Source: Stenotrophomonas lacuserhaii (lineage in GTDB: Bacteria; Pseudomonadota; Gammaproteobacteria; Xanthomonadales; Xanthomonadaceae). From it: DNA of 64,000 bases. The notes under the pieces are model-generated. The model was not told the origin of the DNA, ran no database searches, and saw nothing but the letters and a program-made list of their open reading frames with translations. Made by a program: the position numbers and the translations under genes. Of the stretch, positions 17,723 to 26,519 are shown piece by piece. The stretch is from the NCBI RefSeq assembly GCF_014836545.1, contig NZ_JACSQS010000011.1, positions 29,790 through 93,789 of the forward strand, in the 5' to 3' direction. Within the stretch, counting starts at the first letter, position 1. Every line of letters starts with the position of its first letter.

Positions 17723-19987
17723 GTGACGGGCGCAAGCCGGTCGTCCGCTTCGATGCTGAAGATGATCTGCCTGACCGTCGCCATCGCGACGACGCTGGGT
17801 TCGGCCGCGCATGCCGCCGACCTGGAATTCGCGGGCCGCACGGCGCGCGCCGAATCCGTGGCCGGTGGCGGCTTCGTGCTGCATACGCCGGATCGCCAGG
17901 TGCGCATTGCCGCGCAGCCGATGCGCAGCGATACCGCCAGCCCGATGTTCGATGCCCTGTTCGCGCTTGCGCAGCAGGAACTGGACCAGGACCGCGTGGA
18001 GGCGATCCGCGATCCCTCCTTCGATGAGGGCCGCCCGGTGCCGTGCGAGTGCTTCAAGACCGGCGCCAACTGGCCGTATGTCTGGACGCGCGATGTCAGC
18101 TTCGCCGCTGACCTGGCGCTGGCGCGGCTGGATCCGCAGCGCACCCGGCGGTCGCTGCAGTTCAAGCTTTCCCAAGCACGCGATGGCCATACCGCCGGCC
18201 TGTTCGTGGCCCAGGACACCGGCTCCGGTGGCAGCTGGCCGATCAGCAGTGATCGCATCGTGTGGTTCCTGGCCGCGCGCCACCTGTTGGATGACACCGC
18301 CTTCGCCGAGCAGGTCTGGCAGGCGCTGCAGGGCACGCTGGCACAGGACCGGGCGATGGTGTTCGACGCGGCGACCGGCCTGTACCGCGGCGAAACCTCG
18401 TTCCTGGACTGGCGTGAGCAGACCTATCCAGACTGGACCCGTCAGGACGTGCGCTTAGTCGGCGAGTCCTTCGCGCTGTCCACCAATGTGCTGCACTATC
18501 AGGCCCTGCGGCTTGGCGAGCAGTTGGCGGGTCAACGCGGCGATGCCACGCGCGCGGCGCAGTACAAAGCCTGGGCCGATGCGCTGGGCCCGCGGATCGA
18601 TGCGCGCTTCTGGCGCGAAGATGCCGGCCAGTACATGAGCTACATCGGCGAAGCCGCGCACCCGGTGCCCTATGCCAAGTACGATCTGCTGGCGACCTCG
18701 CTGGGTGTGCTGGTCGGCGTGTTGCCGACCGAGCGCGCACGCCGCGCGCTGGCTGCGTATCCGGCGAGTGCGGCAGGCAGCCCGGTGGTGTGGCCGCAGG
18801 AAGGCAACCAGCCGGTCTACCACAACCGCGCAATCTGGCCGTTCGTCAGTGCGTATTCGCTGCGCGCCGCGCGCCTGCTGGACGATGCGCCGCGCATCAC
18901 CGGCGAAGTCCAGTCGCTGATGCGCGGTGCTGCGCTGGCCGGTTCCAACATGGAAAACTACGAGCTGCTGACGCAGAAGATCCATGTCGACGAAGGCGCG
19001 CTGAGTGGCCCGGTGGTGAACTCCGAGCGCCAGCTGTGGTCGGTCGCCGGCTACCTGGACATGGTGCTGCAGGGCGTGTTCGGCGTGGAAGCCGATGGCC
19101 GCGTGCAGCCGAAGCTGCCGGTCGCGCTGGTGCCGGAACTGTTCGGTACGCGTGATCGCATCAGTCTGCAGATGGACGACAAGCGCTATGTCCTGCTGAA
19201 GCCTGACGTGCTGCAGGGTGAGCTGCTGGTGGCCGGAAACGTGCAGCGCGACGGTGACGCCACGACCGTGCAGTTGGTGCCTGAAGTGGGTCGGATCCGG
19301 GGTCAGAGTCCTTTCGGAAAGCGAAAGGACTCTGACCCCGCGCCGGGCACTCCATCTGCTTCAGCCTACGCACCCGTCACGCCGGCCGCGCCTTCGGCCA
19401 AGCAGGTCGGTAATGCGTGGACCGTCGCGGTGCCAGCCCAGCATGTGCTGTGGCGCGACGGTGCCGCTGTCGACGTGCATGACGGCGCAGTCCGTATGAC
19501 CGACGACGGCCTGCAGCACTGCCTCAGCCTGACCCTCCGCGAAAGTACGCTGGAATCGCTGCACAGCCCGACCACCTGCATCGGCCCGCAGCAGCGCCTG
19601 CCCGGCGCGCAGCGCTGGTCGTGGACGCAACCCGCGGCCGGTCGCGTGCGCGTGCGGCTGCAGTTCAACAACCCCAACGGACCCATCAACACCGGAGTCA
19701 CTGCCGCAGTGAAGCAGCTCGCGGTCACCTGCGCCGGCCAGACTGCCCAGTCCCGCACTGTGGTGATGCCGCACAGCGTGGCGGTGCAGGAATCCACTGC
19801 CGCCGAGTTCGGCCTGCCTGCGGGCAGCTGCACGTTCCAGCTGCAGGACGGCTTCAACATGAGCGCGTTGCAGCACTTTGCGCACTACACCGGCGGCAAG
19901 GGCGGCCGCGCGGGCGTGCTCAACGAGGCGGAGGTCGACGCGCTGCTGCTGGCACCGGTGGCCGCTGCGGCAGGGGAGCGCCCATGA
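17723..19987 (+). CDS. Secreted six-hairpin glycosidase (glucoamylase/debranching-like)
   Basis: A 754-residue exported enzyme with an (alpha/alpha)6 barrel, related to glucoamylase-like and amylo-1,6-glucosidase-like hydrolases. The signal peptide ends in GSAAHA. The barrel contains WPYVWTRDVSFAADLAL near residue 120 and FLDWREQTYPDWT near 235, both typical of the clan. I prefer the GTG at 17723 because a strong GAGGGAGG lies just upstream; an ATG at 17753 gives a shorter signal peptide and is a fair alternative. A palindrome sits in frame at about residues 526-539. The C-terminal 200 residues look like an accessory beta domain. It is the first gene of an operon with the MFS and GH13 genes (4-base overlap). 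The exact bond cleaved is unknown. Confidence 0.82.
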   Translation: MTGASRSSASMLKMICLTVAIATTLGSAAHAADLEFAGRTARAESVAGGGFVLHTPDRQVRIAAQPMRSDTASPMFDALFALAQQELDQDRVEAIRDPSFDEGRPVPCECFKTGANWPYVWTRDVSFAADLALARLDPQRTRRSLQFKLSQARDGHTAGLFVAQDTGSGGSWPISSDRIVWFLAARHLLDDTAFAEQVWQALQGTLAQDRAMVFDAATGLYRGETSFLDWREQTYPDWTRQDVRLVGESFALSTNVLHYQALRLGEQLAGQRGDATRAAQYKAWADALGPRIDARFWREDAGQYMSYIGEAAHPVPYAKYDLLATSLGVLVGVLPTERARRALAAYPASAAGSPVVWPQEGNQPVYHNRAIWPFVSAYSLRAARLLDDAPRITGEVQSLMRGAALAGSNMENYELLTQKIHVDEGALSGPVVNSERQLWSVAGYLDMVLQGVFGVEADGRVQPKLPVALVPELFGTRDRISLQMDDKRYVLLKPDVLQGELLVAGNVQRDGDATTVQLVPEVGRIRGQSPFGKRKDSDPAPGTPSASAYAPVTPAAPSAKQVGNAWTVAVPAQHVLWRDGAAVDVHDGAVRMTDDGLQHCLSLTLRESTLESLHSPTTCIGPQQRLPGAQRWSWTQPAAGRVRVRLQFNNPNGPINTGVTAAVKQLAVTCAGQTAQSRTVVMPHSVAVQESTAAEFGLPAGSCTFQLQDGFNMSALQHFAHYTGGKGGRAGVLNEAEVDALLLAPVAAAAGERP
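19299..19339. repeat. Perfect 18-bp palindrome inside the glycosidase gene
   Basis: The left arm 19299-19316 pairs with 19322-19339 across a five-base loop. The arm reads GGGGTCAGAGTCCTTTCG. It keeps the reading frame and is translated as a polar linker (GQSPFGKRKDSDP) between the catalytic barrel and the C-terminal part. Confidence 0.95.
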
Positions 19988-21483
19988 GCCGCCCCGCTGT
20001 CAGCCGGCCCGAAAAACCGCAGCTGTCGTTCTGGCAGATCTGGAACATGTGCTTCGGCTTCCTCGGCATCCAGTTCGGCTTCGCGCTGCAGAACGCCAAC
20101 GCCAGCCGCATCTTCGAAACGCTCGGCGCGTCGATGGACGCGGTGCCCGGGCTGTGGATCGCCGCGCCGCTGACCGGCCTGCTGGTGCAGCCCATCGTCG
20201 GCTATCTGTCCGACCGCACCTGGACGCGCTGGGGCCGCCGCCGCCCGTTCTTCATGATCGGCGCGGTACTGACCACGCTGGCCCTGCTGGTGATGCCGAA
20301 CTCGCCCACGTTGTGGATCGCGGCGGGCACGCTGTGGGTGCTGGATGCGTCCATCAACGTATCGATGGAGCCGTTCCGTGCCTTCGTCGGCGACCAGCTG
20401 GCGCCGCGCCAGCGGCCGACCGGCTTTGCCATGCAGAGCTTCTTCATCGGCGTGGGCGCCATCGTGGCCAGCTTCCTGCCCTTCATCCTCGCCCACTTCG
20501 GCGTGGCCAATACCGCAGCGCCGGGTGAAGTGCCGGACACCGTGCGCTATGCGTTCTACTTCGGCGCGGTGGTGCTGCTGGCGGCGATCACCTGGACCGT
20601 GCTGAGCACGCGCGAATACTCACCGACCGAGCTGGCCGGCTTCGCCGATGCGGAGCCGCCACATGCCCACGCGGTGGCCGCGCGCGGCGTGCCGCCGTGG
20701 GCGCAGATCGTGCTGTGGCTGCTGGTGGGAGTCGTGCTGGCGGCACTGATCGCCTGGCAGGGCGGGGACAAGATGCTGTACGTGCTGGCCGGCCTGTGTG
20801 CGGCCTACGGCATCCTGCTGGGCGTGGCGCGCGTGCTGCCCGGCACGCACATGCTGGCCACCATCGTCGATGACCTGCGCAACATGCCGGGCACCATGCG
20901 ACGGTTGGCGTGGGTGCAGTTCTTCTCCTGGTTCGCGCTCTTCGCGATGTGGATCTACACCACCGCCGCGGTGGCCGGGACCCACTTTGGTTCCACCGAT
21001 CCACAGTCGGCCGCGTACAACGAAGGCGCCAACTGGGTCGGCGTGCTGTTCGGTGCGTACAACGGCTTTGCTGCCCTTGCCGCATTGCTGATCCCGCTGA
21101 TGGTGCGCGCCATCGGGCTGCGCTGGAGCCACCTGGTCAACCTGTGGCTGGGCGGGGCGGGGCTGGTGTCGATGATGTTCATCGACGATCCGCACTGGCT
21201 GCTGTTGTCGATGGTGGGCGTGGGTTTTGCCTGGGCCTCCATCCTGTCCCTGCCTTACGCCCTGCTGTCGGACAGCGTGCCGGCGGCGAAGATGGGCGTG
21301 TACATGGGCATCTTCAATTTCTTCATCGTGATCCCGCAGCTGGTGGCCGCCAGCGCGCTTGGCTTTGCCCTGCGCGCATGGCTGGGTGGCCAGCCGATGC
21401 AGGTGCTGGTGCTGGGCGGCTGCAGCCTGCTCGTGGCCGGCCTGTGCGTGCTGCGTGTTCCGTCCCGTCCGGAGGTGGTGTGA
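19984..21483 (+). CDS. MFS sugar transporter (SLC45/maltose type)
   Basis: A 499-residue inner-membrane transporter with about 12 hydrophobic segments. The loop GYLSDRTWTRWGRRRPF after the second helix is the RWGRRRP signature of the sucrose/maltose proton-symporter group. It would import maltose, maltodextrins or a similar disaccharide to the cytoplasmic alpha-glucosidase. Its ATG overlaps the stop of the upstream glycosidase by four bases (ATGA) and its own stop overlaps the next gene by one base (TGATG), so the three genes form a tight operon. The substrate is inferred from context. Confidence 0.9.
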   Translation: MSRPAVSRPEKPQLSFWQIWNMCFGFLGIQFGFALQNANASRIFETLGASMDAVPGLWIAAPLTGLLVQPIVGYLSDRTWTRWGRRRPFFMIGAVLTTLALLVMPNSPTLWIAAGTLWVLDASINVSMEPFRAFVGDQLAPRQRPTGFAMQSFFIGVGAIVASFLPFILAHFGVANTAAPGEVPDTVRYAFYFGAVVLLAAITWTVLSTREYSPTELAGFADAEPPHAHAVAARGVPPWAQIVLWLLVGVVLAALIAWQGGDKMLYVLAGLCAAYGILLGVARVLPGTHMLATIVDDLRNMPGTMRRLAWVQFFSWFALFAMWIYTTAAVAGTHFGSTDPQSAAYNEGANWVGVLFGAYNGFAALAALLIPLMVRAIGLRWSHLVNLWLGGAGLVSMMFIDDPHWLLLSMVGVGFAWASILSLPYALLSDSVPAAKMGVYMGIFNFFIVIPQLVAASALGFALRAWLGGQPMQVLVLGGCSLLVAGLCVLRVPSRPEVV

Positions 21484-23201
21484 TGCGTGTGCGTCTGTCT
21501 GTTGCTGTAGGTTTCGCCCTGTTCGCCGGCCAGGCGCTCGCCGCCCCGCGCCCGGAGTACGTGGGCACCACCGAACCGTTCGCCAGTGACGCGGTGTACT
21601 TCGTGGTCACCGACCGCTTCGTCAACGGCGACCCGTCCAACGATCACCGAGACCAGGGTGGAAAGCACCGCACGTTCGACATCCCGGTGCCGTGCCCGGA
21701 CAAGGTGGACGGCAACATCGGCTACCTCGGCGGTGACTTCAAGGGCGTGCTGGACAACGCGGACTACATCCGCAACCTCGGCTTCGGTGCGGTGTGGATC
21801 ACCCCCATCATCGACAACCCGGACCAGGCGTTCACCGGCAGCAAGGAAATCAGCTGCACCAGTACCCTGACCGATCGCGGCAAGACCGGTTACCACGGGT
21901 ACTGGGGTACCAATTTCTACAAGGTGGACGAGCACCTGCCCAGCGCCGGCCTGCAGTTCGCCGACTTCACCAAGGGCCTGCATGCAGCCAAGTTGAAGGT
22001 GGTGCTGGATATCGTCGGCAACCACGGCTCACCTTCGTGGACCATGCCGGTGCGCCAGCCGCAGTTCGGGCAGATCTTCGACAAGGACGGCAGGCTGATC
22101 GCCGACCACGAAAACCTGGCACCGCCGCGGCTGGACCCGAAGCACAACCCGCTGCACGCCTTCTATAACAACATCGGCCCGGTGGATTCGTCCACGGGCT
22201 CGATTTTCGATGGCAACCTGGCCGAGCTGGGCGACTTCAACGAACACAACCCGGCGGTGATGGATTACCTGGTCGGCGCCTACCTGCAGTGGACCGCGCA
22301 GGGTGTGGACGCGCTGCGCATCGATACCATCGGCTGGCTGCCGCACCCGTGGTGGAACGCGTTCGTGCGCCGCGTGCGTGCCGAGCATCCAGGCATGTTC
22401 ATGTTCGGCGAAGCGTTCGACTACGACGCGGCGAAGATCGCCGAACACACCTGGCCGGCGAACGCCAATGTCAGCGTGCTGGATTTCCCCTCGCGCGGGG
22501 CAATGGAAGAAACCTTCGGCCTGAAGCAGAAGGGTTTCGAGACGCTGGCCGAGCCGCTGCACCTGCTGGGCGGACCGTACGCCAACCCGTACGAGCTGAT
22601 GAGTTTCTACGACAACCACGACATGCCGCGCCTGGATGCCAGCGATGCCGGCTTCATTGATGCGAACAACTGGCTGTTCACCGCGCGCGGCATCCCGGTG
22701 CTGTACTACGGATCGGAAACCGGCTTCATGCGCGGCCGCGCCGAACACGCCGGCAACCGTGCGTATTTCGGCCAGCAGCGCGTGGACGCCGCTCCGCAGA
22801 GCCCGATCTTCGCCCCGCTGCAGCGCGTGGCGAAACTGCGCGAAGCCACCCCGGCGCTGCAGCGCGGGCTGCAGGTCAACGAGCGCCTGCAGGGCAACGA
22901 AGCGGTGTTCTTCCGCGTGCTGCAGCATGGCGGGGTCAGCCAGACCGCGCTGGTGCTGCTGAACAAGGGCGATGCAGCAACGCGCATCGAAGTGAAGCGT
23001 TACGTGCAGCCCGGTACCTGGCGCGACGCCCTGGACGGCGGCAGCGTGAAGGTCTCCGGCGCCCTTCAGGCCGATGTCCCCGCGCACGGCATCAGGGTGT
23101 TCGTACTGGATGCCCCAGTGCAGCAGGACGCCCTGCGCGCCGAACTCGACCGCGCCATGTCCGACCAGCACGCCCGCACCCACAGACTCGCCACCCCCTG
23201 A
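21483..23201 (+). CDS. Secreted GH13 alpha-amylase / cyclomaltodextrin glucanotransferase-like
   Basis: A 572-residue exported GH13 enzyme. A short signal peptide ends in GQALA near residue 20. The order PFASDAVYFVVTDRF, then YHGYWGTNFYKVD, resembles the CGTase/amylase branch. The catalytic residues are D281 (ALRIDTIGW), E310 (MFGEAFDYD) and D380 (YDNHDMPRL). A short beta domain closes the protein. It lacks the extra C-terminal starch-binding domains of classical CGTases, so simple alpha-amylase or cyclodextrin hydrolysis is also possible. It is the last gene of the operon and starts with the ATG that overlaps the MFS stop. Confidence 0.9.
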   Translation: MRVRLSVAVGFALFAGQALAAPRPEYVGTTEPFASDAVYFVVTDRFVNGDPSNDHRDQGGKHRTFDIPVPCPDKVDGNIGYLGGDFKGVLDNADYIRNLGFGAVWITPIIDNPDQAFTGSKEISCTSTLTDRGKTGYHGYWGTNFYKVDEHLPSAGLQFADFTKGLHAAKLKVVLDIVGNHGSPSWTMPVRQPQFGQIFDKDGRLIADHENLAPPRLDPKHNPLHAFYNNIGPVDSSTGSIFDGNLAELGDFNEHNPAVMDYLVGAYLQWTAQGVDALRIDTIGWLPHPWWNAFVRRVRAEHPGMFMFGEAFDYDAAKIAEHTWPANANVSVLDFPSRGAMEETFGLKQKGFETLAEPLHLLGGPYANPYELMSFYDNHDMPRLDASDAGFIDANNWLFTARGIPVLYYGSETGFMRGRAEHAGNRAYFGQQRVDAAPQSPIFAPLQRVAKLREATPALQRGLQVNERLQGNEAVFFRVLQHGGVSQTALVLLNKGDAATRIEVKRYVQPGTWRDALDGGSVKVSGALQADVPAHGIRVFVLDAPVQQDALRAELDRAMSDQHARTHRLATP

Positions 23202-23248
23202 CCCCGCACCGGCGTCGGTGAGTGACGACCGCTGGCCGTCATGCTCCC

Positions 23249-23301
<53 letters not shown>

Positions 23302-23302
23302 G

Positions 23303-23371
23303 GTAGGTGACGACCGTTGGTCGTCACGCTGTTGCCCTTGAATCAAGAGCGTGACGACCAACGGTCGTCAC
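23303..23371. repeat. Inverted pair of SMAG-like hairpins
   Basis: The first unit is GTAG (23303-23306) plus a nine-base stem (23307-23315 with 23319-23327). The second is the mirror unit, 23351-23359 with 23363-23371, followed by CCACC. The two face each other across 23 bases, as in REPIN-type doublets. Confidence 0.88.
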
Positions 23372-23442
23372 CCACCACAGCCCTCCAGCGGCCCTCACTA
23401 CCGCAGGTACAATCACGCTTCCGCCCGCCGTGCTGCCCCGCT

Positions 23443-23823
23443 ATGACCGACCTTCCGCCCCAGACGCCGATTGAAACCCTGCTGCAGACCGCCATGGCCG
23501 GGCAATTGCCGATCAAGGCCTTCATGCAGGCCTTCGTCGCCTCCGAGGTGGTGCTGCTCACCGGCAGCCTGGTCACTCCCGATGGCAGCGGCTTCGATCC
23601 GCTGCTGTTCGACAAGCAAGGTGTCCTCCACGTCGCGGTGTTCACCGATCCGGCGCGCGTCGGTTTCCATTCCGAACAGGCCCCGCATCAGATCCGCTGG
23701 CTGATGCTGGACGTGCTGCGCCGCGTACCGGGCGGCTACGGCGTGGTGATCAATCCCGGCACCACGCTGGGCTTCGAGATTTCGCCGACTGGCGTGGGTG
23801 AGATCCTGAAAGACTTCGCTTGA
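23443..23823 (+). CDS. SseB N-terminal-domain-like protein
   Basis: A 126-residue soluble protein. The arrangement ETLLQTAMAGQLPIKAFMQAFVASEVVLLT, then a short strand-rich part (PLLFDKQGVLHVAVFTDPARV) and GGYGVVINPG, resembles the SseB N-terminal domain family. Those proteins are small and mostly uncharacterised, though some appear in secretion contexts. No secretion genes are present here. The ATG at 23443 gives MTDLPPQTP. No clear ribosome-binding site is seen. It stands alone between two repeat blocks. The family assignment is by eye and moderate. Confidence 0.72.
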   Translation: MTDLPPQTPIETLLQTAMAGQLPIKAFMQAFVASEVVLLTGSLVTPDGSGFDPLLFDKQGVLHVAVFTDPARVGFHSEQAPHQIRWLMLDVLRRVPGGYGVVINPGTTLGFEISPTGVGEILKDFA

Positions 23824-23833
23824 CGCATGGTGG

Positions 23834-23856
23834 GTGTCGAGCAAGCTCGACACTAC
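23834..23856. repeat. SMAG-like hairpin left of the octamer repeat
   Basis: A perfect nine-base stem (23834-23842 with 23845-23853) ends in CTAC, the reverse of GTAG. It lies ten bases after the stop of the SseB-like gene. Confidence 0.88.
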
Positions 23857-23937
23857 GGGTGCACGGGTGCACGGGTGCACGGGTGCACGGGTGCACGGGG
23901 GCACGGGTGCACGGGGGCACGGGGGGCACGGGGGCAC
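23857..23937. repeat. Octamer tandem repeat (GGGTGCAC), ten units
   Basis: Five identical GGGTGCAC units are followed by five units, of which four vary (GGGGGCAC or one base longer). It starts exactly at the end of one SMAG-like hairpin and ends 19 bases before the next, and lies downstream of both flanking genes. Confidence 0.95.
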
Positions 23938-23956
23938 GGGCGCGTATGGAGCTTGG

Positions 23957-23980
23957 GTAGTATCGAGCTTGCTCGATACC
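23957..23980. repeat. SMAG-like hairpin right of the octamer repeat
   Basis: GTAG (23957-23960) is followed by an eight-base stem (23961-23968 with 23971-23978) with a two-base loop. It is inverted relative to the hairpin at 23834 and lies 12 bases from the stop of the LacI-type gene. Confidence 0.88.
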
Positions 23981-23992
23981 AGTGAACGATGA

Positions 23993-25021
23993 CTACCGCT
24001 GCGATGATTCGCGCAGCACCAGTTTCACCGGAATGCTCATTCCTTCGGCGGTTTCGCCGGCCACCAGCGCCAGCAGTTTCTCCACCAGCAGCTGGCCGGC
24101 CTGCTTGGTGTCCTGCGCCACGGTGGTCAGCGGCGGCGATACCGAAGCGGCCAGCGGAATATCATCAAACCCGGTGACGCGCACATCCTGCGGTACGCGC
24201 AGGTCGTGTTCGCGCAGGGCGCGCAGTGCGCCGATCGCGATCAGGTCACTGGCCGCGCAGATGGCATCGAATGGCACGCCGCGTGTCAGCAGCAGTTCGC
24301 AGGCGGTCTGCCCGTATTCCTCGGTGGTGATGGCGTCGACCTGAAGCTGCGGATCGGCCACCAGGCCACGCGCTTCCAAGGCGGCCACGTGCCCGCGGTA
24401 ACGCTCCTGGAACTCGGGGTAATGACTGGAGGCATGGCCGAGGAAGGCGATGCGCGTGCAACCCTGGTCCAGCAGGTGCGCGGTGATGTCGAAGCCGCCC
24501 TGGTAGTTGTCGCTGCCGATTGATACGCCGGGCTGGCCGGGCAGGGCGGCGCCCCAGCGCACGAAGTGCGTGCCTTGCTCCACCAGTCGCTGCAGGCGGG
24601 TCAGCGATTCGTGGTAGTCGCCATAGCCCAACAGGATGATGCCGTCGGCCTTGTTGCTGTCTTCGTAATCGGTATGCCAATCGGTGGACAGCTGCTGGAA
24701 CGACACCAGCAGGTCGCGGCCGTGCAGGGCACAGGCGCGGGTGATCGAGCCCAGCATGGCGTGGAAGAACGGATTGATCAGCGAATCGTCCGTGGTGGGG
24801 TCTTCGAAGAACAGCAGCGCCAGCGTGCCGGCATTACGCAGGCGCAGGCTGGAGGCGTTCTTGTCGACCTTGTAGTTCAGTTCGCGGGCGATGGCGATGA
24901 TGCGCTGGCGGGTCTCGGCATTGACCATGGGGCTGCCACGCAGGGCACGCGACACCGTGGGCTGGGAAACTCCGGCCAGGTGGGCGATGTCCAGGGACGT
25001 GGCTTTGCCTTTGATGGTCAT
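23993..25021 (-). CDS. LacI family regulator, probable alpha-glucan repressor
   Basis: A 342-residue transcription factor. The helix-turn-helix is at residues about 8-30 (SLDIAHLAGVSQPTVSRAL), the hinge helix near 55-60, and the periplasmic-binding-protein-like sugar domain fills the rest. The end of the effector domain shows VRVTGFDDIPLAASVSPPLTTV, standard for the family. It closes the maltodextrin locus, where three identical LacI-style palindromes precede the structural genes, so it is the likely ligand-responsive repressor. No copy of the palindrome is visible at its own start, so autoregulation is not supported. The ATG at 25021 gives MTIKGKATS. Confidence 0.92.
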   Translation of the reverse strand: MTIKGKATSLDIAHLAGVSQPTVSRALRGSPMVNAETRQRIIAIARELNYKVDKNASSLRLRNAGTLALLFFEDPTTDDSLINPFFHAMLGSITRACALHGRDLLVSFQQLSTDWHTDYEDSNKADGIILLGYGDYHESLTRLQRLVEQGTHFVRWGAALPGQPGVSIGSDNYQGGFDITAHLLDQGCTRIAFLGHASSHYPEFQERYRGHVAALEARGLVADPQLQVDAITTEEYGQTACELLLTRGVPFDAICAASDLIAIGALRALREHDLRVPQDVRVTGFDDIPLAASVSPPLTTVAQDTKQAGQLLVEKLLALVAGETAEGMSIPVKLVLRESSQR

Positions 25022-25722
25022 GAACGCGGCGCTGGGGTGACGGCCTTCATGATGCCACGGGCTGTTGCAGGTCGCTGGTCTGAGCCACGCCGGAAGGCCA
25101 CCTGCGCCGGGGCACGAGGTGGTGGACCGTGCGGGTCACAGTACCGGGGACGCTACCCCGCTATTTTCCCGGTGGATCCGAAGATCCCCGCGCACCGCCC
25201 GCCATGGAACCGACGGGACGATGCATTCTCTGCCCTGACGCCAAGCATGGGCAAAGCGCGGGGGGTGTTGCTCAAATGGGGACTGTGATCCCCGCGGGCG
25301 GGCTGGACCAGCGCCGTCATCCTGCGCAGGACGGCCCCGAGCGGCTATCGGCAAAGCTGCAACCAGCAGGTGCGCGCCGCCGAGCACGGCTCGGCGCTAC
25401 CGACCCCAGCCGCCCGCGCGCCCCTGCCGTCCCCATGATCCTGCCGCCCTCATAAACCGGTAGCGCCGAGCCACACTCGGCGGGATCCCCCCGCAGGCCG
25501 ACATCCCCGCCGGCCCCCGGAAACCCCATGCCGCCAAACCCCGCTCGCCCGGCCCCCACACGGGCAGAACCCGACCCCGCAAGACCCAATCCCGCCTGAG
25601 TCCAGCGCCCGTCCGGTGGTAACATGGGGCGTTCTGCAATCCCCCCAATTCACTGGGGCGGTCCCGCGCCGGCGCCCCCAAGGCCCGCCCGGACCGTCCC
25701 CGGACAACGGAAGAACACTCCT
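25022..25722. other. Gene-free 0.7-kb stretch upstream of ssb, with two SMAG-like hairpins
   Basis: I see no convincing gene here; open frames on both strands are Pro/Arg/Gly-rich and match nothing. It contains two SMAG-like elements: 25379-25400 (stem GCCGAGC/GCTCGGC ending in CTAC) and 25460-25481 (GTAG then GCCGAG/CTCGGC). They point towards each other across 59 bases. The promoter of ssb and that of the LacI gene must lie here but I cannot place them safely. Confidence 0.7.
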
Positions 25723-26289
25723 ATGGCGCGTGGCATCAACAAAGTCATCCTGGTCGGCAACCTCGGCAACGACCCGGACGTGAAGTACACCCAGGGCGGC
25801 ATGGCCATCACCCGTATCAGCCTGGCCACCACCAGCGTCCGCAAGGACAAGGATGGCAACCAGCAGGAGCGGACCGAGTGGCACCGCGTTGTGTTCTTTG
25901 GCAAGCTCGGCGAGATCGCCGGTGAATACCTGCGCAAGGGCAGCTCGGTATACGTCGAAGGCAGCCTGCGCTACGACAAGTACACCGGCCAGGACGGCGT
26001 GGAAAAGTATTCGACCGACATCATTGCCGATGAAATGCAGATGCTCGGCGGCCGCGGTGAAGGCGGCGGCGGTGGCGGAGCAGGCGGCGGTGGCGGTGGC
26101 AACTACGGCGGCGATCGTCCGCAGCGCCAGCAGGCCCCGCGCCAGGAATACGGCGGCGGTGGTGGCGGCGGTCAGCGCCAAGGCGGCCAAGGTGGTCAGG
26201 GCGGCGGCTACGGCCAGCAGCGTCCCCAGCAGCAGCCGCAGCAGGCGCCGCCGATGGACGACTTCGCTGACGACGATATTCCGTTCTGA
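25723..26289 (+). CDS. ssb: Single-stranded DNA-binding protein
   Basis: A 188-residue SSB that coats single-stranded DNA in replication, repair and recombination. Residues 1-112 are the OB fold, starting [22 protein letters not shown] long Gly/Gln-rich linker follows (about 115-175). The C-terminal tip [10 protein letters not shown] is the partner-binding acidic peptide. The ATG at 25723 is fixed by the universal N-terminus; the open frame upstream to 25624 has no homology. A strong terminator follows within 40 bases, so it is monocistronic. Confidence 0.98.
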   Translation: MARGINKVILVGNLGNDPDVKYTQGGMAITRISLATTSVRKDKDGNQQERTEWHRVVFFGKLGEIAGEYLRKGSSVYVEGSLRYDKYTGQDGVEKYSTDIIADEMQMLGGRGEGGGGGGAGGGGGGNYGGDRPQRQQAPRQEYGGGGGGGQRQGGQGGQGGGYGQQRPQQQPQQAPPMDDFADDDIPF

Positions 26290-26326
26290 CGCAGCGCCTG
26301 CTGCCAGCTTTCGAGACGTTTGAAAG

Positions 26327-26351
26327 AGCCCCGTTCCGACGGGGCTTTTTT
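26327..26351 (+). terminator. Rho-independent terminator of ssb
   Basis: A seven-base-pair stem (26327-26333 with 26340-26346) with a six-base loop runs into six T. Confidence 0.92.
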
Positions 26352-26457
26352 GTGGCCGACGGACCGGCCAGAGCCGTCCGGCAGGCGCCGCGTTGTGCCC
26401 TGCAGCATCCATTTTCGTGCACTGCGTCTTGCAAAAAAACGATGGCCTGTCCTATGG

Positions 26458-26471
26458 TGCAATCGATTGCA
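26458..26471. promoter_or_regulatory. LacI-type operator candidate, left end of the 3-keto-glycoside locus
   Basis: TGCAATCGATTGCA is a perfect 14-base palindrome 49 bases upstream of the start at 26520. The identical sequence occurs at 35149-35162, next to the local LacI gene. A CG-centred palindrome with TGCAA arms is typical of LacI-family operators. Confidence 0.88.
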
Positions 26472-26519
26472 TTTCGACGAATCGTTGCGTTTGATACCGG
26501 TTGGGAGGCCGGAAAGCAG

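Noticed and set aside
23857-23937. Octamer array as iterons of an origin
   Set aside because: Units are adjacent and GC-rich, there is no A+T-rich stretch and no replication gene beside it.
25129-25455. Open frame in the gap upstream of ssb
   Set aside because: Pro/Arg-rich composition, no ribosome-binding site, no family resemblance, and it runs through a SMAG hairpin.
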